Below are positions 22,120 through 25,924 of a stretch of DNA of 25,924 nt, piece after piece. Every line of letters starts with the position of its first letter. Position 1 is the first letter of the stretch. The position numbers and the translations under genes were made by a program. This stretch comes from an uncultured Lachnospiraceae bacterium (GTDB taxonomy: Bacteria > Bacillota > Clostridia > Lachnospirales > Lachnospiraceae), in the NCBI GenBank assembly GCA_910586645.1, contig CAJUIS010000031.1:1-25924 (forward strand), in the 5' to 3' direction. The notes under the pieces are model-generated. The model made no database searches, was not told where the DNA came from, and worked only from the letters and a program-made list of their open reading frames with translations.

Positions 22120-23430
22120 ATGGCTGAACGGGAGAAAGAAGATTTTGCATTCATTAATGAAAAGATTAAAGCAAAACCAGTGAATAAAAAACGGATATTA
22201 AAACAGGGAAGCTATACAGTGGGGCTTGCGGTTTTATTCGGGGTGGTTTCCTGTTTCGTTTTTACGCTGATAAGGCCGGGGATGGAAAGCTGGCTGCATC
22301 CTGAGTCGAATCCGGTGATCACAATTCCGGAAGATTCACAGGAGGCGGCTCTGGGGACGGAAGAACTCTGGGAGACGGAAGCGGTTCGTGAGACGGAGGA
22401 ACAGGAAGACACAGAAGCGCCGGCGCAGGAAACGGAGACGGTGATTGTAAAAGAACTGGAGATTGCCGATTACCAGATGCTTCAGAATAAGCTCTATGCG
22501 ATAGGCAAGGAGGCAAACCGTTCCGTCGTTACTGTTACAGGGGTGGTCAGTAATACGGACTGGTACAACAACGCTTATGAAAGCAGCGGGCAGGCTTCCG
22601 GAATTATTATCCAGGACAATGGAAGCGAGCTTTTGATTTTAACGGAACATAAGGTCGTAATGACGGCGGAGCAGATACGCGTTACATTTGTGGACGACGT
22701 GACGGTGAACGCTTATTTAAAGAAGTATGACGGCAATACCGGAATAGCGGTTCTTGCCGTATCGTTAAATGAGCTGCAGGAGGGCACGAAAAACAGCATT
22801 GCTTATGCGAAGCTTGGGAATTCACTGGCGGTGGCACAGGGAAATATTGCAATTGCAATCGGAAGCCCCCTTGGAACGAATTACTCAATCGGCACGGGAA
22901 ACATTACTTCTGTCGGAAATGTAATTCAGACAGTGGACGCTACATACAGCGTGTTTACGACGGACATTGTAGGAAACAGCAGGAGCAGCGGCGTTCTTTT
23001 GAATCTGGAAGGGGAAATCATAGGCATTGTGATGCAGGATTACAGCGGAAACGGCGATAATAACACGCTGACGGCAATTGCTGTTTCCGAGGTGAAAAAA
23101 GTAATAGAGATGCTTTCAAACGGGATGGATATTCCGTATCTTGGGCTGACGGTAGTAGCCGTTACGGATAAGATTGCGGCGGATTATGACATTCCCCGAG
23201 GAATCTATATCAAAGAAGCGCTGCTGGATTCACCGGCTTTTGACGCAGGGCTGCAAAGCGGAGACGTGATTGTGGAAATGGGAGGGGAGGAAATCCTTTC
23301 TCTTGATGAATATGAATCAAAGGTTTTGTCTTTAAAGCCGGGGACAGTGATAGAGATTGTTGTGAACCGGCAGGGGATGGATGAATATCTTACGCTGAAA
23401 TGCAGCGTAACGGCAGGCAGGCTTCAGTAG
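22120..23430 (+). CDS. HtrA-like membrane protein with degenerate trypsin domain and PDZ domain
   Basis: The 436-residue product has a cytosolic basic N terminus, one membrane anchor (about 33-51), an acidic Glu/Thr-rich linker (about 71-108), a trypsin-like domain of the HtrA/DegP family (about 130-330) and a C-terminal PDZ domain (about 337-428). Aligned by eye with HtrA, the catalytic His position is K178 (an H lies next to it at 177) and the Asp position is G208 in NTGIAVLAV. The Ser region GNSRSSGVLLN keeps S289 but not the usual GNSGGP. The enzyme is therefore probably inactive and may be a scaffold or a sensor outside the membrane. AAGGAG lies 10 nt before the ATG. An upstream ATG at 22069 would leave almost no leader. 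Confidence 0.85.
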   Translation: MAEREKEDFAFINEKIKAKPVNKKRILKQGSYTVGLAVLFGVVSCFVFTLIRPGMESWLHPESNPVITIPEDSQEAALGTEELWETEAVRETEEQEDTEAPAQETETVIVKELEIADYQMLQNKLYAIGKEANRSVVTVTGVVSNTDWYNNAYESSGQASGIIIQDNGSELLILTEHKVVMTAEQIRVTFVDDVTVNAYLKKYDGNTGIAVLAVSLNELQEGTKNSIAYAKLGNSLAVAQGNIAIAIGSPLGTNYSIGTGNITSVGNVIQTVDATYSVFTTDIVGNSRSSGVLLNLEGEIIGIVMQDYSGNGDNNTLTAIAVSEVKKVIEMLSNGMDIPYLGLTVVAVTDKIAADYDIPRGIYIKEALLDSPAFDAGLQSGDVIVEMGGEEILSLDEYESKVLSLKPGTVIEIVVNRQGMDEYLTLKCSVTAGRLQ

Positions 23431-23477
23431 AATGCAGACAAAAGGAAGGAGAAGCCGCAGACGGCGGCAAGGAGAAT

Positions 23478-24425
23478 ATGAAATATATCGAAACATTTCG
23501 GGAAGGCGAGAGGGTAAACGGAATTTTACTCTGCAAATATAAACAATCAGCGGTTACAAAGAACGGGAAACCCTATGAAAACCTGATTCTTCAGGACAAG
23601 ACGGGGACGCTGGACGCAAAAATCTGGGATCCGGATTCACAGGGGATTGACGGGTTTGAAACCCTGGATTATATCTGTGTCGTTGGGGATGTGACAAGTT
23701 TTCAGGGAGCGCTGCAGCTAAATGTCAAACGGGTGCGCAGGGCGCAGCCGGGAGAGTACGATCCGAAAGATTTTCTTCCTGTCAGCAGCAGGGATATTGG
23801 AGCTATGTATGAGGAATTGGAAGGCTATATAAATACGATTCAAAATCCATGGCTGAAAAAGCTTTTATCCGGGTTTTTTCTGGAAGACAAAGAGTTTGCA
23901 GGGCGTTTTAAAGCCCATTCCGCCGCAAAGAGCGTTCATCATGGATTTATTGGCGGGCTTTTGGAGCATACGCTTGCGGTCACAGGGCTTTGCGAGGCGT
24001 TTTGCAGGCAGTATCCGATTTTAAACCGGGATCTTCTTCTTACGGCGGCTATGTTCCATGATATTGGAAAATTAGAGGAATTATCCGGATTTCCGGCAAA
24101 TGATTATACGGACGCGGGGCAGCTTCTTGGACATATCGTAATTGGGACGGAATGGATTGGCGAGCATATGCGAAAGATTTCCGGGTTTCCAAAGCGGCTT
24201 GGAAATGAGTTAAAGCACTGTATTTTGGCGCATCATGGAGAACTGGAATTTGGCTCTCCGAAAAAGCCGGCTTTGATTGAAGCTGTGGCGCTGCATTTTG
24301 CAGATAATATGGATTCCAAGATGGAAACGTTAAAAGAAGCTTTTTCCAGTGTTCCGGAGGGAAATACAGAGTGGCTGGGATATCATCGTTTTTTGGAATC
24401 AAATATCAGGAAAACAGGCGTATGA
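23478..24425 (+). CDS. yhaM: 3'-5' exoribonuclease, YhaM family
   Basis: YhaM enzymes degrade RNA, and single-stranded DNA in vitro, from the 3' end in Gram-positive bacteria. The 315-residue protein is the same length as B. subtilis YhaM (314). It has an OB-fold nucleic-acid-binding region (about 10-90, including TGTLDAKIWDP and CVVGDVTSFQGALQL). The HD domain includes H164, the HD pair H194-D195 (AAMFHDIGKLEE), H252-H253 (ILAHHGELEFGSPK) and D276 (HFADNMDSK). The frame is open upstream into the previous gene. The ATG at 23478 has CAAGGAG before it and gives the family start MKYIETFREGE. Confidence 0.92.
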   Translation: MKYIETFREGERVNGILLCKYKQSAVTKNGKPYENLILQDKTGTLDAKIWDPDSQGIDGFETLDYICVVGDVTSFQGALQLNVKRVRRAQPGEYDPKDFLPVSSRDIGAMYEELEGYINTIQNPWLKKLLSGFFLEDKEFAGRFKAHSAAKSVHHGFIGGLLEHTLAVTGLCEAFCRQYPILNRDLLLTAAMFHDIGKLEELSGFPANDYTDAGQLLGHIVIGTEWIGEHMRKISGFPKRLGNELKHCILAHHGELEFGSPKKPALIEAVALHFADNMDSKMETLKEAFSSVPEGNTEWLGYHRFLESNIRKTGV

Positions 24426-24468
24426 CAGAGAAAGCATCGCAAAGAGATGGAGTGCAGGCAGGGATAAC

Positions 24469-25905
24469 ATGAAAAAGAACGATATAATTGAATTGATAAT
24501 AGACGACATTGGAATGGACGGCGCCGGAATTGGAAGATATGACGGCATGATTTTTTTTGTAAAAGACACTGTCATTGGAGACAGAGTAACCGCAAAGATT
24601 ATGAAACTGAAAAAAGCATACGGCTATGCGCGTTTGATTGAGATTAAGGAGGCTTCCCCCAAAAGGGTGAAGCCCCGTTGTCTTTATGCGCGTTCTTGCG
24701 GGGGCTGCCAGATTCAGCAGATGGATTATCAGAGCCAGCTTGAGTTTAAACAGAAAAAGGTGAGAGGAAACCTGATCCGGATCGGAGGCTTTGAGGAGGC
24801 TTTGATCGATTTTGTTATGGAGCCGATTGTTGGAATGGAAGAGCCGTTTTTTTACCGGAATAAAGCCCAGTTTCCGGTAGGAGAGGATGCGGCCGGCAAT
24901 ATTGTGACCGGATTTTATGCGGGCAGGACGCATAAAATTGTGGCCAACACGGATTGTGTTTTGGGCGTTGCTGTGAACCAGGCTGCGCTTGAGGCTGTGC
25001 TTGGCTATATGAGGGATTGCAAAGTGTCTGCTTATGACGAAAGTTCCGGAACGGGACTGGTGCGCCATATTTTGATTCGGTACGGATTTGACTCAAAGGA
25101 ACTTATGGTATGCCTGACAGTAAACGGAGAGCGTCTGCCAAAGGAGGGGGTTTTAATTGAGCGGCTTTGCGCAATTGAAGGCATAAAAGGAGTCGTGCAG
25201 AATATCAACAGGGAAAAGACGAATGTTATTTTAGGGGAACGCACAAAGACGCTTTGGGGCGAACCCGCAATTATGGATGCGCTTTATCTGAGGGATACGA
25301 AGAATTTTCAAAGAACCGGAGAAAAGACGGAGTACCGGATTTCTCCGCAGTCGTTTTATCAGGTCAATCCGATTCAGACGGAGAAGCTGTACTCTCTTGC
25401 GCTTGATTATGCGGGGCTGACAGGAAATGAAGTTGTCTGGGATTTATATTGTGGGATTGGAACCATTTCCCTGTTTCTGGCAAAAGCTGCAAAATGGGTT
25501 TATGGAGTGGAAGTTGTGCCGCAGGCGGTTCGTGATGCGCAGGAGAATGCGAAGCTGAACGGGATTTTGAATGTTACATTTTTAGAAGGGAAAGCGGAGG
25601 AGATATGGATTGATGACAGCGAGGAACTGAAAACGGGCGCTGGAAGAGTCGCTGACACGGGCCTGCCGCGCCCGGATGTCATCGTAGTCGATCCGCCCAG
25701 AAAAGGATGTGACGCGCGCTGCCTGGAGACGATGCTTCGTATGCAGCCGGAAAAAATCGTATATGTAAGCTGTGATCCGGCAACGCTGGCAAGGGATTTG
25801 CAGACGCTGTGCGCCGGCGGGTATGAACTTGTAAAGGTGCGCGGGGTGGATCAGTTTGGGCAGACGGTGCATGTGGAGACGTGCGTCCTTTTGGGTAGGA
25901 AATAG
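24469..25905 (+). CDS. rlmD: 23S rRNA (uracil-C5) methyltransferase, RlmD/RlmCD type
   Basis: This enzyme methylates uracil C5 in 23S rRNA using S-adenosylmethionine. The 478-residue product has an N-terminal TRAM RNA-binding domain (about 1-60). It has four cysteines for an iron-sulfur cluster (C71, C77, C80 and C163), the cofactor motif WDLYCGIGTISLFLA (324-338), VVDPPRKGC, and the catalytic C435 in VSCDPATLARDL. The likely base E469 lies in VHVET. A variable insertion is at about 382-400. The name RlmD follows the E. coli protein. B. subtilis RlmCD (YefA) modifies two sites, and this protein cannot be assigned between them by eye. The ATG at 24469 has only a weak ribosome binding site (AGGGAT). 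Confidence 0.93.
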   Translation: MKKNDIIELIIDDIGMDGAGIGRYDGMIFFVKDTVIGDRVTAKIMKLKKAYGYARLIEIKEASPKRVKPRCLYARSCGGCQIQQMDYQSQLEFKQKKVRGNLIRIGGFEEALIDFVMEPIVGMEEPFFYRNKAQFPVGEDAAGNIVTGFYAGRTHKIVANTDCVLGVAVNQAALEAVLGYMRDCKVSAYDESSGTGLVRHILIRYGFDSKELMVCLTVNGERLPKEGVLIERLCAIEGIKGVVQNINREKTNVILGERTKTLWGEPAIMDALYLRDTKNFQRTGEKTEYRISPQSFYQVNPIQTEKLYSLALDYAGLTGNEVVWDLYCGIGTISLFLAKAAKWVYGVEVVPQAVRDAQENAKLNGILNVTFLEGKAEEIWIDDSEELKTGAGRVADTGLPRPDVIVVDPPRKGCDARCLETMLRMQPEKIVYVSCDPATLARDLQTLCAGGYELVKVRGVDQFGQTVHVETCVLLGRK

Positions 25906-25924
25906 TTACACCGCTGATACTGTC
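25906..25924 (+). other. Window end, no feature seen
   Basis: The last 19 bases after the methyltransferase stop contain no recognisable gene start, hairpin or promoter. A terminator for this cluster, if any, lies beyond the window. Confidence 0.6.

Noticed and set aside
1..25924. Search for CRISPR arrays, tRNAs, insertion sequences, phage genes and attachment sites
   Set aside because: No regularly spaced identical repeats, cloverleaf sequences, transposase or integrase genes, or flanking direct repeats were seen.

Overview
The window is ordinary core chromosome from a low-to-moderate-GC Gram-positive bacterium. It is most likely a member of Clostridia, probably Lachnospiraceae (inference). 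The reasons are strong AAGGAGG-type ribosome binding sites before nearly every gene, the zinc form of ribosomal protein S14, rpsD inside the alpha operon rather than alone as in Bacillus subtilis, a KOW-domain gene between map and infA, a 178-residue L17 with a large insertion, and the other protein sequences. No tRNA or rRNA gene, CRISPR array, insertion sequence or phage gene was seen.

Region 1 (1-16.6 kb, all + strand) is the S10-spc-alpha ribosomal superoperon. Its order is rpsJ-rplC-rplD-rplW-rplB-rpsS-rplV-rpsC-rplP-rpmC-rpsQ-rplN-rplX-rplE-rpsZ-rpsH-rplF-rplR-rpsE-rpmD-rplO-secY-adk-map-KOW gene-infA-rpmJ-rpsM-rpsK-rpsD-rpoA-rplQ. Genes are mostly 0-30 nt apart or overlap. The exceptions are six longer gaps (before rplC, rplF, adk, rpmJ, rpsM and rplQ). 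Several of these hold inverted repeats, one holds a fully consensus extended -10 promoter (before rpmJ), and one holds a degenerate tandem repeat (rpsH-rplF). An intrinsic terminator follows rplQ.

Region 2 (16.6-21.9 kb) begins with lgt (+), which starts just behind the rplQ terminator. Its 3' end overlaps by 65 bp the 3' end of an oppositely oriented operon. Read on the minus strand, that operon is mutS2, then an OmpR-type response regulator, then a membrane histidine kinase.

Region 3 (21.9-25.9 kb, + strand) is divergent from mutS2. It is a compact cluster of a membrane-anchored HtrA-like protein with a PDZ domain, a YhaM-type 3'-5' exoribonuclease and an RlmD/RlmCD-type rRNA (uracil-C5) methyltransferase. 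The HtrA-like protein appears to have lost two of its three catalytic residues and is the most unusual protein in the window.

I found no clearly new multi-gene system. The best leads are the pseudo-HtrA, the structured leaders inside the ribosomal operon (particularly those before rpmJ, rpsM and adk), the tandem repeat between rpsH and rplF, and the overlapping convergent 3' ends of lgt and the kinase gene.
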